A stretch of DNA of 64,000 bases, from the NCBI RefSeq assembly GCF_052055875.1, contig NZ_CP170508.1, positions 248,001 to 312,000 on the forward strand. Reading direction: 5' to 3'. The position numbers and the translations under genes were made by a program. Position 1 is the stretch's first letter, and every line of letters starts with the position of its first letter. This stretch comes from Methanosphaerula subterraneus (GTDB lineage Archaea > Halobacteriota > Methanomicrobia > Methanomicrobiales > Methanospirillaceae). This document shows, piece after piece, positions 33,180 to 41,991 of this stretch. The notes under the pieces are model-generated. The model ran no database searches. It saw nothing but the letters and a program-made list of their open reading frames with translations, and was not told the origin of the DNA.

Positions 33180-34669
33180 TCTCCCTCTCCCATTATTCCT
33201 ACACCTATCCTGGGAAGAGCACACCTGCTCTGCATGATCTCTCCTTCTCTGTTAGAAATGGTGAAGTTGTAATCGTGACCGGGCCGACAGGCGCCGGGAA
33301 GACCACCCTCACTCTGGCCGCATCCGGCATTCTTCACCATGATTACGGAGGGAAAGCCACGGGCCAGGTCGCGATCCTTGGCCGGGATGTTGCATCGTTC
33401 GCCGGGGTTGAGGAACTGGGCCGGCATATCGGTATTGTCTTTGATGATGCTGATGCCCAGTTGATCTTCACGACGGTTGAAGAAGAGATTGCTTCAGGGC
33501 TCGAAAATCTGGATCTTCCGCGTGAAGAACTGCTCAGGCGGATGGAGCATGTGCTTGCGATCACAAAAACTGAAGAACTTCGGGACCGTGCCCCGTATAC
33601 CCTTTCGGGTGGACAGAAGCAGCGGGTCGCGATCGCAGCAACACTGGCACTTGGGACTGACATCCTGATCCTGGACGAACCAACCTCTGAACTGGATGAA
33701 GAGGGATCGCAGATGCTCTTTCGGATCCTCTCTGATCTGAAGCACGAGGGGAAGACGGTGCTGCTTGTCGAACACAAACTGGATGCTCTGATCACGCTCG
33801 CTGACCGGATGGTCTTCCTCGATGAGGGAACGATCGTGGCTGAGGGGTCCCCGGAAGACTTACTCCAGGATGAGAAGATTCGAAAGGTGCTCCACCGTGA
33901 TCACCAGATCGTCGAGGAGTCGACCTGGTGCAGGCAGCCGGAGACTCCGGTCGGATTAAATACTGGTCCTCCGGTTATCGAGATTCATGGACTGGTCCAC
34001 CGATATGGTCAGTTCGAAGCATTGAAGGGGATCGATCTCTCGATCCGCGAAGGGTCGTTCGTTGCGCTCATCGGCGATAACGGGTCCGGAAAGACCTCTC
34101 TGATCAAGCACCTGAATGGTCTGCTCCGCCCTACTGAAGGGACGATCATGATCAATGGCAGGGACACTGCCTCACAACAGATCACCGAACTGGCCCGGAG
34201 TGTCGGGCTGGTCTTTCAGAACCCTGATACCATGCTCTTTGAGGAGAGTGTGGAGCGGGAGGTCGCGTTTGGGTTGAAGAACCTGGGAGTCCTCGATATC
34301 GATCAGCGGATCACTGCAGTGCTCGATCAGGTCGGCCTCGGTGGGGCGCGGACGGTCTATCCTCGCTCACTTTCGCGGGGTGAACGACAGCGGCTTGCCG
34401 TCGCCTGTATCGTCGCGATGCAGCCGGCGGTGATCGTCCTCGATGAGCCGACCACCGGGCTTGATGCCCGGGAGTCGACCCGGGTGATGGAGATTGCTCA
34501 GGCACTGCAACGCCAGGGGCACACGATCGTGATGGTCACGCATAATATGCAGATCGTTCAGGACTATGCAGACCGGATCATTCTGCTCGAGAAGGGAGCG
34601 ATCATTGCAGATACTCAGAATGGTGGTGGAGGTGTGATATGCAACAGATTATGCAATACGTCAGTATAG
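33176..34669 (+). CDS. Fused double ECF ATPase (A and A' in one chain)
   Basis: 497 residues containing two ABC ATPase domains. Domain 1: GPTGAGKTT, LSGGQKQR, ILILDEPTSELD. Domain 2 from about residue 263: GDNGSGKTS, signature LSRGERQR (Arg for the second Gly), VIVLDEPTTGLD, and THNM switch His. Such fusions replace the EcfA/EcfA' heterodimer. Start ATG 33176 overlaps the S gene stop; the open frame upstream to 32912 is a shadow of that gene. The 3' end overlaps the T component by 31 bp. Confidence 0.9.
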   Translation: MISLSHYSYTYPGKSTPALHDLSFSVRNGEVVIVTGPTGAGKTTLTLAASGILHHDYGGKATGQVAILGRDVASFAGVEELGRHIGIVFDDADAQLIFTTVEEEIASGLENLDLPREELLRRMEHVLAITKTEELRDRAPYTLSGGQKQRVAIAATLALGTDILILDEPTSELDEEGSQMLFRILSDLKHEGKTVLLVEHKLDALITLADRMVFLDEGTIVAEGSPEDLLQDEKIRKVLHRDHQIVEESTWCRQPETPVGLNTGPPVIEIHGLVHRYGQFEALKGIDLSIREGSFVALIGDNGSGKTSLIKHLNGLLRPTEGTIMINGRDTASQQITELARSVGLVFQNPDTMLFEESVEREVAFGLKNLGVLDIDQRITAVLDQVGLGGARTVYPRSLSRGERQRLAVACIVAMQPAVIVLDEPTTGLDARESTRVMEIAQALQRQGHTIVMVTHNMQIVQDYADRIILLEKGAIIADTQNGGGGVICNRLCNTSV

Positions 34670-35436
34670 ACAGTTTCCTTCACCGGCTGAATCCCCTTAC
34701 CAAACTGGTGCTGGTGGTGCTGGTTGCGATCCTGGCGATCACCTCGTCCAGTATTTTATCTGTATCGGCACTGGTGCTGGTGCTCTTTCTGATAGCGCTG
34801 GCATCCGGGTTGCATAGGGAACTCCTCAGGCAGGTACCGCTGCTTGTCTCGCTGACGATCTCGCTGGTGCTGCTGACGGTGCTGACGATGCAGGCCGGCC
34901 CTGTGGTGGGGACGCTGATTCCTGTTGGAGTGCCCCTGATTGGCGGCATGGTCCCGATCACAATCGGTGCGATCCAGTTCGGCCTGCTCCTCTCGCTCAG
35001 GTTCTTTGCGATGCTCTTCGGGTTCCAGTTACTGGTCGTCTCCACGCAGCCGCATGACCTGGTCCATGCCATGTTGAAGATGCACATGCCGGCAGACTAT
35101 GCCCTGATGTTTCTGATCGCTCTTCGATTCATTCCAAGTCTGCAGCTCGAGGGGCAGCGGATACACGAAGCGCAGTTGGCGCGGGCCTATAATCCTGGTC
35201 GGGGGTTCCGGGGTGCAATGCGGACCCTGACTCCGATCATCATCCCGCTGGTCTCCAATGCGCTGGCCAAGGCGAACGTGCTTGGGCTGACGATCGACCT
35301 CCGGGGGTACAGGAATCCGAAGAAGACCTCGCTCCGTGATCGAAGTCTGCGGACAGTCGACTATGTGGCGATCGTGGTGATGCTGATCGCGGCGGCAGGT
35401 TTTCTTGCCACGACTCTCTTCATGCAGATTCCCTGA
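34639..35436 (+). CDS. ECF transporter T component (EcfT/CbiQ-like)
   Basis: 265 residues, about six membrane helices, with the two coupling helices carrying EAQLARAYNPGRG and LGLTIDLRGY (variants of the paired AxARG motifs) that contact the ATPase. It forms the energy-coupling module with the fused ATPase. Last gene of this operon; the following 394 bp are non-coding. Confidence 0.88.
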   Translation: MQQIMQYVSIDSFLHRLNPLTKLVLVVLVAILAITSSSILSVSALVLVLFLIALASGLHRELLRQVPLLVSLTISLVLLTVLTMQAGPVVGTLIPVGVPLIGGMVPITIGAIQFGLLLSLRFFAMLFGFQLLVVSTQPHDLVHAMLKMHMPADYALMFLIALRFIPSLQLEGQRIHEAQLARAYNPGRGFRGAMRTLTPIIIPLVSNALAKANVLGLTIDLRGYRNPKKTSLRDRSLRTVDYVAIVVMLIAAAGFLATTLFMQIP

Positions 35437-35830
35437 ATTCCAACATTTTTTATGGCCGGATTTTGTCTTTTGTATATAGCATCATACGGTTTATAGATCT
35501 GAGATCGATTGAGCCTGGTGCAGTACTTCTGTAATATCTCCTGCTGTTGGTGGGGCGAACAGGAGTTTTAGGATGACCTCGTCGGGTGGGAATGATAACA
35601 ATGGCATGTGAAATTTGGGATCTGGTGATCACGTCCCTGGTTGAACCGTTATGATCGATCGGATCGTCTCTGAAGTTTTTGTACCGGTTGTGAATCGGAT
35701 CGTTATGCCATTCAATGATTCCGCCTTTTCAAACTCGGCGGTATTGCCCAAACCTAGATTAATACGCGGATCGAACAGGTTCATAAGATTCGGGCTGGCC
35801 TGGAAATGGCTGCCCGGGGTGTTGAAAACT
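35437..35830. other. 394-bp spacer before thiM
   Basis: No convincing gene. An open frame in phase with thiM covers 35651-35830 but looks unconserved. The spacer holds a 20-mer at 35475-35494 that recurs inverted at 39247-39266. I searched by eye for a thiamin pyrophosphate riboswitch (CTGAGA with GAACCTGA and a paired leader) and did not find it; a lone CTGAGA at about 35499 lacks partners. Confidence 0.6.
35475..35494 (+). repeat. 20-bp inverted-repeat element, left copy
   Basis: TATAGCATCATACGGTTTAT; the right copy at 39247-39266 on the opposite strand differs at one base. The segment between them carries thiM, thiE, an acetyltransferase and a XerA-type recombinase. Confidence 0.6.
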
Positions 35831-36628
35831 ATGGCTCTCGATCTGGCATCTGCTCTGAACGATCTTCAAACGAAGAGACCCCTTGTCCATCACATAACCA
35901 ACGCCGTCACCATCAATGACTGTGCCAACATCACGCTCTGCATCGGGGCTGCACCGGTGATGGCCGAAGCCCCTGAAGAGGTGGCCGAGATGGTGGCCAT
36001 GGCCGTCGCCCTGGTGCTGAACATCGGGACCCTCTCCAAGGCTCAGATATCGTCGATGCTGATCGCCGGAAGGGCAGCCAATGACCTTGGTGTTCCTGTG
36101 ATCCTCGACCCTGTCGGGGCCGGGGCTACACGGCTCCGAACTGAGAGTGCCCACCATCTGCTGACTGAACTGCAGATCGCCGTGGTCAAGGGGAATGCCG
36201 GCGAGATCGGTCTGCTGGCCGGTGCTGCCGGCAGGGTCCGGGGCGTGGACTCGGCCGGGCTCGACGGAGATCCGGTCGCCATCTGTAAATCCCTGGTGGA
36301 TGCCTATTCCTGCGTGGTGGCGATGAGTGGTCCGACTGATATCGTGACTGATGGCGACCGGGTGGTGCTGATCGCCAATGGTGATCCCCTGATGGGCTCG
36401 GTCTCAGGAACGGGATGTATGGTATCCTCTCTGGCAGGTGCGTTCGCGGCCGGGTCGCAGGATCTGGTCTGTTCGACCACAGCGGCACTAGCTGCCTTCG
36501 GTCTGGCTGGTGAAAATGCCGCAAGGCAGGCTTCGGGGCCGTCATCGTTCAAGGTGGCTCTCTTCGACGAGGTGGCTGCCCTGACGCCGTCTCTGCTCGC
36601 TGGAGGCGCCAGGATTCAGGTTCTCTGA
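35831..36628 (+). CDS. thiM: Hydroxyethylthiazole kinase
   Basis: Phosphorylates 4-methyl-5-(2-hydroxyethyl)thiazole, a thiamin salvage step. 265 residues from ATG 35831: HHITNAVTINDCANITLCIGAAPVMA near the N-terminus, ILDPVGAGATRLRTE (Mg-ATP region) and VSGTGCMVSSLAGAF with the catalytic Cys loop. Normal family length, so the longer upstream frame is not needed. thiE starts 5 bp after the stop. Confidence 0.93.
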   Translation: MALDLASALNDLQTKRPLVHHITNAVTINDCANITLCIGAAPVMAEAPEEVAEMVAMAVALVLNIGTLSKAQISSMLIAGRAANDLGVPVILDPVGAGATRLRTESAHHLLTELQIAVVKGNAGEIGLLAGAAGRVRGVDSAGLDGDPVAICKSLVDAYSCVVAMSGPTDIVTDGDRVVLIANGDPLMGSVSGTGCMVSSLAGAFAAGSQDLVCSTTAALAAFGLAGENAARQASGPSSFKVALFDEVAALTPSLLAGGARIQVL

Positions 36629-36633
36629 TCTCA

Positions 36634-37263
36634 ATGCCTTACTCTCTCTATGTGGTCACTGATCCGATGCTCTCGCTGGGTCGTTCTCATGCAGAGGTTG
36701 CTGCCCTCGCTGTTGCCGGGGGGGCGGACGTGATCCAGCTCCGCGATAAATCTGCCTCTGGTCGAGAACTGCTTGCTGCAGCGGAGTCTATCCGGAAGAT
36801 CACGGCTTCGGCGGGGGCGCTCTTCATCGTCAACGATAGGCTCGACATCGCCCTTGCTTCGGGTGCAGATGGGGTCCATCTTGGTCAGGACGATCTGCCC
36901 GTTCGAGCTGCCCGTGCGATTGCCCCGGACCTGATCATCGGCGTTTCTGTCGGCTCGGTGGGGGAGGGGCAACGGGCAGTGGCCGATGGCGCGGACTATG
37001 TCGCACTCAGCCCTCTCTTCTCAACGCCGTCCAAGGTCGATGCCGGCGAGGGGCACGGGCTCGATCTGCTCACGACGCTCTGTGGTGAGTTGGAGATCCC
37101 TGTCCTTGCTATCGGGGGGATCAATCCTTCCAACGTGCAGCACGTGATCAGGGCCGGGGCTGCCGGTGTGGCAGTCATATCTGCAGTGATCAGCCGGCCG
37201 GAGATCCCTCTGGCGGTTCAGGGGCTGAAATCCCTGATCCTTGAAGCAAAAAAATCGGTTTGA
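36634..37263 (+). CDS. thiE: Thiamin-phosphate synthase
   Basis: Joins HMP pyrophosphate and thiazole phosphate to thiamin phosphate. TIM-barrel protein of 209 residues with LYVVTDPML, IQLRDKSASGRELL, FIVNDRLDIALASGADGVHLGQDDLP (Mg-pyrophosphate site), SVGSVGEGQRA, and AIGGINPSNV. Same operon as thiM. Methanogens also use a ThiN-type enzyme fused to ThiD; this is the bacterial-type ThiE. Confidence 0.93.
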   Translation: MPYSLYVVTDPMLSLGRSHAEVAALAVAGGADVIQLRDKSASGRELLAAAESIRKITASAGALFIVNDRLDIALASGADGVHLGQDDLPVRAARAIAPDLIIGVSVGSVGEGQRAVADGADYVALSPLFSTPSKVDAGEGHGLDLLTTLCGELEIPVLAIGGINPSNVQHVIRAGAAGVAVISAVISRPEIPLAVQGLKSLILEAKKSV

Positions 37264-37651
37264 GATCGATCTCTCTCCTTTCCCCATTTCTGTGTGATTT
37301 TCTCATGTTTCTACATGGGGCGGTGTTTCCTATTCATCTCAAATTTTATGAGTATTGAAAGCGATCTGTACTCTTTGAAAATCAGAGATTTTTTTCGATC
37401 AGTTTGAGGGTTCTATGGCCCCATTCTGCCGTTGGTGATCTTACTTTCTTCAGAAATGATCCTGCGATCGAGAGAGTTATTTAGATGGGGTGAGATTTGC
37501 TGCGGTCAATCGTATGATCCGGTCTTTCCCGCGTTCTGTGTTGACCTGATGTGACTTGCGTAGAATGGTGATTCTACGCAATTACTATTATTGGTCGTAT
37601 TTTTAAAAAAGAGATTATTATTGAATGGATGAATAAATATCATCTTTAAAA
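37264..37651. other. 388-bp spacer between convergent thiE and acetyltransferase
   Basis: I see no gene here. The only clear structure is a perfect stem-loop at 37556-37581; AT content rises near 37600-37660, by the acetyltransferase 3' end. Confidence 0.6.
37556..37581. terminator. Perfect 11-bp stem-loop between convergent genes
   Basis: TTGCGTAGAAT (37556-37566) and ATTCTACGCAA (37571-37581) pair perfectly around the tetraloop GGTG. It lies between two converging genes and is symmetric, so it could serve as a bidirectional terminator or RNA 3'-end element. No T-run is directly attached. Confidence 0.45.
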
Positions 37652-38248
37652 TTATTGCGTATTCCTTTTCCGGACGATCTCGGTTGACTTCTTGTAGCAT
37701 CGATCAAACCCCTTGTCACTGACCTTTCGTGCCGGCACGCCTGCGATGGTGATCCCCTTCTCAGTGAATGATTTATTCACCACGGCATTGGCTCCGATCG
37801 CGATATCGTCGGCCACCTCGATATCTCCAAAGAGCACCACGCCCGGCCCGATGAAGACATTGTTCCCGATCTTCGGTGCGGCGTCCGTGAAGCCGGCCTG
37901 GGTGCCGATGTGGACGCAGTTGTGAATCCTGCAGTTCTCCCCTACCTGTGCCCCGTCGTTCACGATCAACGTCCCCGGGTGGGCGATCGAGAGGCCCGGG
38001 CCAAAGACATTCAGGGGGATGTGGTATCCCATCTTCACGCTCAGGCGCCTGAATCGAAGATACAGGTACAGATAATAGGGTTTGAAGATCAATGAATTTC
38101 TGCAGTTTTTGTAGAACTCCACCTTTCGAAGCAGTCGCTCGAAGCGCCAGACCTCATGGATGAAGATCTGTGGAAATGTGGACTGGATGTTCAGTGCAAC
38201 TCGATCTGCCTCGCAGTAGAACAGATAATCCTCTTTTGACTGAATCAC
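37652..38248 (-). CDS. Serine O-acetyltransferase-like hexapeptide-repeat transferase
   Basis: 198 residues. An N-terminal helical part (to about residue 75) is followed by a left-handed beta-helix with CysE-like motifs: GLSIAHPGTLIVND, GENCRIHNCVHIG, PKIGNNVFIGPGVVLFGDIEVADDIAIGANAVVNKSF and AGVPARKV. Acceptor may be serine or a sugar/polysaccharide; the short N-terminal domain resembles the transferases of surface polysaccharide loci more than full CysE. It stands alone. The His of the catalytic dyad (SIAHPG) is present. Confidence 0.8.
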   Translation of the reverse strand: MIQSKEDYLFYCEADRVALNIQSTFPQIFIHEVWRFERLLRKVEFYKNCRNSLIFKPYYLYLYLRFRRLSVKMGYHIPLNVFGPGLSIAHPGTLIVNDGAQVGENCRIHNCVHIGTQAGFTDAAPKIGNNVFIGPGVVLFGDIEVADDIAIGANAVVNKSFTEKGITIAGVPARKVSDKGFDRCYKKSTEIVRKRNTQ

Positions 38249-38356
38249 ACCAGAATGTCTCTTTTAATGACCTGATAAGAATATCGATTGATCTCTTCGT
38301 GCTGGTGCGTTGCGTGGCAGCTGGAAATTCTGCGCAAACTTATTTCTTTTCGTGCA

Positions 38357-39250
38357 ATGAACAGATACTGTATGGATCAGCCTTCCCTGGTTGAGTGGAT
38401 CGATCGATACCACTCGTACATGCAGATGCGCAACTATTCCGAGAAGACGATCCAGAGTTATGTCCGGGTGATTCGTCTCTTCGGTGCCTATCTGATCGAC
38501 CAGGAGGCAACTTTTGATCAGGTTGGGGTGGCTGGGGATCGGCGGTTGATCACCGGGTACCTCTCGGGCCTCTCTCGGGAACACGGCTATTCTGCCAAAA
38601 CTCTGCATCGGATCATCTCAACGCTCAGTTCGTTTTATCGGTTTTTGTATGCAGAGGGGGCTGTTGCAGTGAATCCACTGACTGGGATCGATCGGCCGAA
38701 GATAAAGCGTCAGGAGCTGCGATACTTGAAGCACCAGCAGGTGTTGAAGTTGATCGAATCAATGCCTGGTGCCCGGGATCAGCTGATCGTCCGGATGATC
38801 TACGCGACCGGCGTTCGGGTCTCTGAACTCTGTGGAATCGCCATCGAACATATCGATTTTGATGATCTCACCATCCGGGTCAGGGGCAAAGGGGATAAGG
38901 TCCGGATTGTCTTCATCGACGAGGAGACGGGGCGGTTGATGGAGTCCTATGCTGGTGATCGGGTCTTTGGCCCGTTCTTCGTCGGGCAGCAGGGCCACTC
39001 CCTCTCCCCCCGGACGGTGCAGCACCTCTTCGAGGTCTACGCACCGCCGGGGGTAACGCCGCATACGATCCGGCATAGTTATGCGAGTGAGTTGTACAAG
39101 CGGTCCAAGAATCTTCAGGTGGTTCAGGAGAACCTCGGGCATACCTCCATCAAGACCACCGAGATCTATCTGCACACCGACCTCGATGAACGGCGAGGTA
39201 TCTACCGGACCTACTTCCCGCTCTCGAAGCAGGACGAACTCGGCTCATAA
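38357..39250 (+). CDS. xerA: XerA/XerC-type tyrosine recombinase
   Basis: 297 residues from ATG 38357 (a second ATG at 38372 is also possible). N-terminal SAM-like core-binding domain (about 8-100: NYSEKTIQSYVRVIRLFGAYL) and C-terminal catalytic domain with all six residues visible: Arg in ATGVRVSEL, Lys in RGKGDKVR, His-x-x-Arg in HTIRHSYASEL, His in LGHTSIKTT and Tyr in EIYLH. Archaeal Xer proteins resolve chromosome dimers at dif. No phage or plasmid genes surround it. One of two 20-bp inverted repeats overlaps its stop codon (39247-39266). Confidence 0.88.
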   Translation: MNRYCMDQPSLVEWIDRYHSYMQMRNYSEKTIQSYVRVIRLFGAYLIDQEATFDQVGVAGDRRLITGYLSGLSREHGYSAKTLHRIISTLSSFYRFLYAEGAVAVNPLTGIDRPKIKRQELRYLKHQQVLKLIESMPGARDQLIVRMIYATGVRVSELCGIAIEHIDFDDLTIRVRGKGDKVRIVFIDEETGRLMESYAGDRVFGPFFVGQQGHSLSPRTVQHLFEVYAPPGVTPHTIRHSYASELYKRSKNLQVVQENLGHTSIKTTEIYLHTDLDERRGIYRTYFPLSKQDELGS

Positions 39251-39266
39251 ACCATATGATGCTATA
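39247..39266 (-). repeat. 20-bp inverted-repeat element, right copy
   Basis: On the - strand it reads TATAGCATCATATGGTTTAT, 19 of 20 bases equal to 35475-35494. It overlaps the xerA stop codon. Confidence 0.6.
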
Positions 39267-39501
39267 CATTAATGTCGCCTCTGATCGTCACCACGGATCG
39301 TGTATTCTGAAAAAATGATTCCACGGGAATTGGCATGACATCCTTGAGATCATTTCACCCCCGGGTGGTGACAGCATACCATCCCGATGGAGATTTTGGG
39401 GAAAGCGATGATCGTCCGGGAGATGCGGGACACCAAATGTTTAATATTTCATTCCCCTTTATTGATTGAACGGTAATTTTGCGTGAGGTGGTGGCAACCG
39501 G

Positions 39502-40665
39502 ATGATCGAATCAAATTTTGAGTTGAGAAAATTTGTCGCGCCGGAGTTTGTCGTTGGAGCCGACGCACGCTTGCTGGCCGGCAGATATGCCAAAAATCTG
39601 GGTTCACGCCACGTCTTCGTCGTCACCGATTCGAATATCATCAAAGCCGGGTGGGTCAGGGACGTAACCGACAGCCTTCAGGAGGAAGGCATTCGATACA
39701 CGCTCTTCTCAGACGTGACTCCAAATCCACGGGACTGTCAGGTTATGGACGGTGCGGATCTGTACCTGCGTTCTGGCTGTGATAGCATCGTGGTTGTCGG
39801 GGGCGGCAGCCCGATCGACTGCGCAAAGGGGATCGGAATTGTCGTTTCGAACAGGAGGCATGTACTGGAATTTGAGGGCGTTGACAATGTCATGATCCCT
39901 GCGCCACCCCTCATCTGTATCCCGACAACTGCGGGGTCAGGGGCAGATGTCTCGCAGTTCTCTATCATCAATGACACAGAACGAAAGGTTAAGATCGCAA
40001 TCATCAGCAAAAAGATCGTCCCGGATATCGCACTCATCGATCCGGTTCCACTGACAACGCTCCCCGCTTCCCTGACGATCAGTACCGGCATAGATGCTGT
40101 TGTTCACAGTGTGGAGTCCTATGTCTCAAATGCGAGTTCGCCGGTCACCGATATACAGGCCCTGGAGTCGATCCGGTTGATGACCACCAATCTGCTTCCC
40201 GCACTGAAAGAACCGGATAATATCGTCTTCCGATACAGGACCATGCTCGGGAGCCTCTTAGCCGGACTGGCGTTCTCCAATACGAGTCTCGGTGCCGTTC
40301 ATGCGATGGCTCACAGTCTTGGTGGATTCTCCGACCTCCCTCATGGGGAATGTAATGCCGTGCTGCTGGAGCATGTTGTGGCGTATAATTATAGTGCATG
40401 TCCCCGGCGTTATGATGAGATCGCTGGGGCCATGGGTGTCGACCTATCCGGGCTGGAAGATATTGACCGAAAGGTGAAGATCATAGCCGCCATGAAGTCG
40501 TTCCGGGAGGGACTGGGGATGATCGGAACCCTCGAAGATCTTGGAGTTACCAGGGGAGATATTCCCGATCTGGCGAAGAATGCAATGCGTGACCCCTGCA
40601 TGGCGACCAACCCGCGACAGCCGACCGTCAAGGATATTGAACAGATCTATGAAGCAGCACTCTGA
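39502..40665 (+). CDS. Iron-containing alcohol dehydrogenase
   Basis: 387 residues of the group III (Fe-dependent) alcohol dehydrogenase family. NAD(P)-binding GGGSPIDCAKGIG near residue 95, PTTAGSGADVSQFSI, and the metal ligands in GIDAVVHSVES (Asp, His), AMAHSLGG (His) and DLPHGECNA (His). The substrate cannot be told. A TATA-like TTTAATATTTC lies at about 39440. The last 17 bp overlap the start of the PAS kinase gene, so the two may be co-expressed. Confidence 0.9.
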   Translation: MIESNFELRKFVAPEFVVGADARLLAGRYAKNLGSRHVFVVTDSNIIKAGWVRDVTDSLQEEGIRYTLFSDVTPNPRDCQVMDGADLYLRSGCDSIVVVGGGSPIDCAKGIGIVVSNRRHVLEFEGVDNVMIPAPPLICIPTTAGSGADVSQFSIINDTERKVKIAIISKKIVPDIALIDPVPLTTLPASLTISTGIDAVVHSVESYVSNASSPVTDIQALESIRLMTTNLLPALKEPDNIVFRYRTMLGSLLAGLAFSNTSLGAVHAMAHSLGGFSDLPHGECNAVLLEHVVAYNYSACPRRYDEIAGAMGVDLSGLEDIDRKVKIIAAMKSFREGLGMIGTLEDLGVTRGDIPDLAKNAMRDPCMATNPRQPTVKDIEQIYEAAL

Positions 40666-41929
40666 TGATAATCCTGACTGGAAGAACCAGCGGATGCAGA
40701 TAATCGGTCTTGGCGAATCATCCATACGGAAGAGTTACTATCCTGAACTGCAGGAGCAGCATATCGAACTCCTCAAAAAAAATGAGGAACTCCAGGCCGC
40801 TTATGAGGAACTGACTGCGATTAATGAGGAGCTGGTTGCAAATTATGATAAAATCAGTGAGAGCGAACAGAAACTGCGCGAGAGCGAAGAGCGGTATCGA
40901 ACCATCATTGAAACAACAGACACCGGGTTTGCTGTCACTGATGATGAGGGTCGGATTCTTGATGCCAATCAAAAGTACGTTCGCCTGACCGGGCACCACG
41001 ATCTGACAGAGATCCTGAATCGGAGTATCATTGAATGGACTGCCGCGTATGATCGGGATAAAAAAATCCTTGCGACCCGGCGCTGTATCAGAGACGGTTT
41101 CATCCGCAATCTGGAGATCGACTACGTGGACTCGGTCGGCCGCATCACTCCGATCGAGATCAACTCGACCCTTGTCAGGACCGGGGAGGTGGTGCGGATT
41201 CTATCCCTGTGTCGGGATATCTCAGATCGGAAGCAGGCTGAAAAGACATTGGAATTGGCCCGTAAAAAATTGAATCTGTTGAATACGGTGACATTTCAGG
41301 ATATTCAGAGCGCAATTTTTACCCTGTCGGCCTATCTGGAATTGACGAAGAACACGCTTGCTGATGAGAAGACCCGATCGTACCTTGAGAAGGAGATCTC
41401 ACTGATCCAGGTGATTTCGAGTTCGATAAAATTTGGACGCGATTACCAGGACATGGGAATAAAACCGTCCCGGTGGCATCGTGTCAATCATGTATTTCTC
41501 TATGCGATCTCGCACCTCGATTTTCTCCCGATTACCCGGCATGTCGAACTCGATGGGCTGGAGATCTATGCCGATCCCCTGCTTGAGAAGGTTCTCTATA
41601 ACCTCATGGATAATGTGATCAGACATGGTGTCCGGGCAACTGAAGTCACTCTCAGATACCAGAAGCGAGCGGAAGATCTCGTTCTGATCATCGAAGATAA
41701 CGGGATTGGCATTCCAAAAGATAAGAAAGATATGCTCTTTGAGCGAAGATTTGGAAGCGAATCGGGCCTGGGCTTATTCCTGGTACGGGAGATCCTTTCG
41801 ATAACCGGGATCACCATAACTGAAACCGGTGTCGAAGGGAGGGGGGCCAGGTTTGAGATCCAGGTGCCGGCGAACGCCTACCGTTTTTCTCAGGAGCCAG
41901 ATAGATCGATCTCCAACTCCGTCCTCTGA
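40649..41929 (+). CDS. PAS-domain histidine kinase-like protein lacking the acceptor histidine
   Basis: 426 residues from ATG 40649 (ATG 40694 is an alternative). Coiled coil about 30-80 (repeated EEL/KIS), PAS about 80-195 ending in CRDISDRKQAE, dimerisation helix about 200-260, and a HATPase domain with NLMDNVIRHG (N box), EDNGIGIP (G1) and GSESGLGLFLVREI (G2). The H box expected to read HD reads TFQDIQ, with Gln217 where the phospho-accepting His should be. It could phosphorylate in trans, act as a phosphatase, or use another residue. Overlaps the alcohol dehydrogenase gene end. Confidence 0.8.
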   Translation: MKQHSDDNPDWKNQRMQIIGLGESSIRKSYYPELQEQHIELLKKNEELQAAYEELTAINEELVANYDKISESEQKLRESEERYRTIIETTDTGFAVTDDEGRILDANQKYVRLTGHHDLTEILNRSIIEWTAAYDRDKKILATRRCIRDGFIRNLEIDYVDSVGRITPIEINSTLVRTGEVVRILSLCRDISDRKQAEKTLELARKKLNLLNTVTFQDIQSAIFTLSAYLELTKNTLADEKTRSYLEKEISLIQVISSSIKFGRDYQDMGIKPSRWHRVNHVFLYAISHLDFLPITRHVELDGLEIYADPLLEKVLYNLMDNVIRHGVRATEVTLRYQKRAEDLVLIIEDNGIGIPKDKKDMLFERRFGSESGLGLFLVREILSITGITITETGVEGRGARFEIQVPANAYRFSQEPDRSISNSVL

Positions 41930-41991
41930 ACCTCTCTCTTAATTACAGGGCGGTTTCTGTTGCACTTCACTCTTGGAGGGATGTCCGATTC

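Noticed and set aside
35437..35830. Thiamin pyrophosphate riboswitch before thiM
   Set aside because: Only a single CTGAGA was found; the partner motifs and stems of the THI element are absent.
35651..35830. N-terminal extension of ThiM
   Set aside because: Family length and motifs start at ATG 35831; the upstream 60 codons look unconserved.
38357..39250. Integrated phage or plasmid marked by the tyrosine recombinase
   Set aside because: No capsid, replication or other mobile genes flank it; the protein has Xer rather than integrase layout, and neighbours are ordinary metabolic genes.
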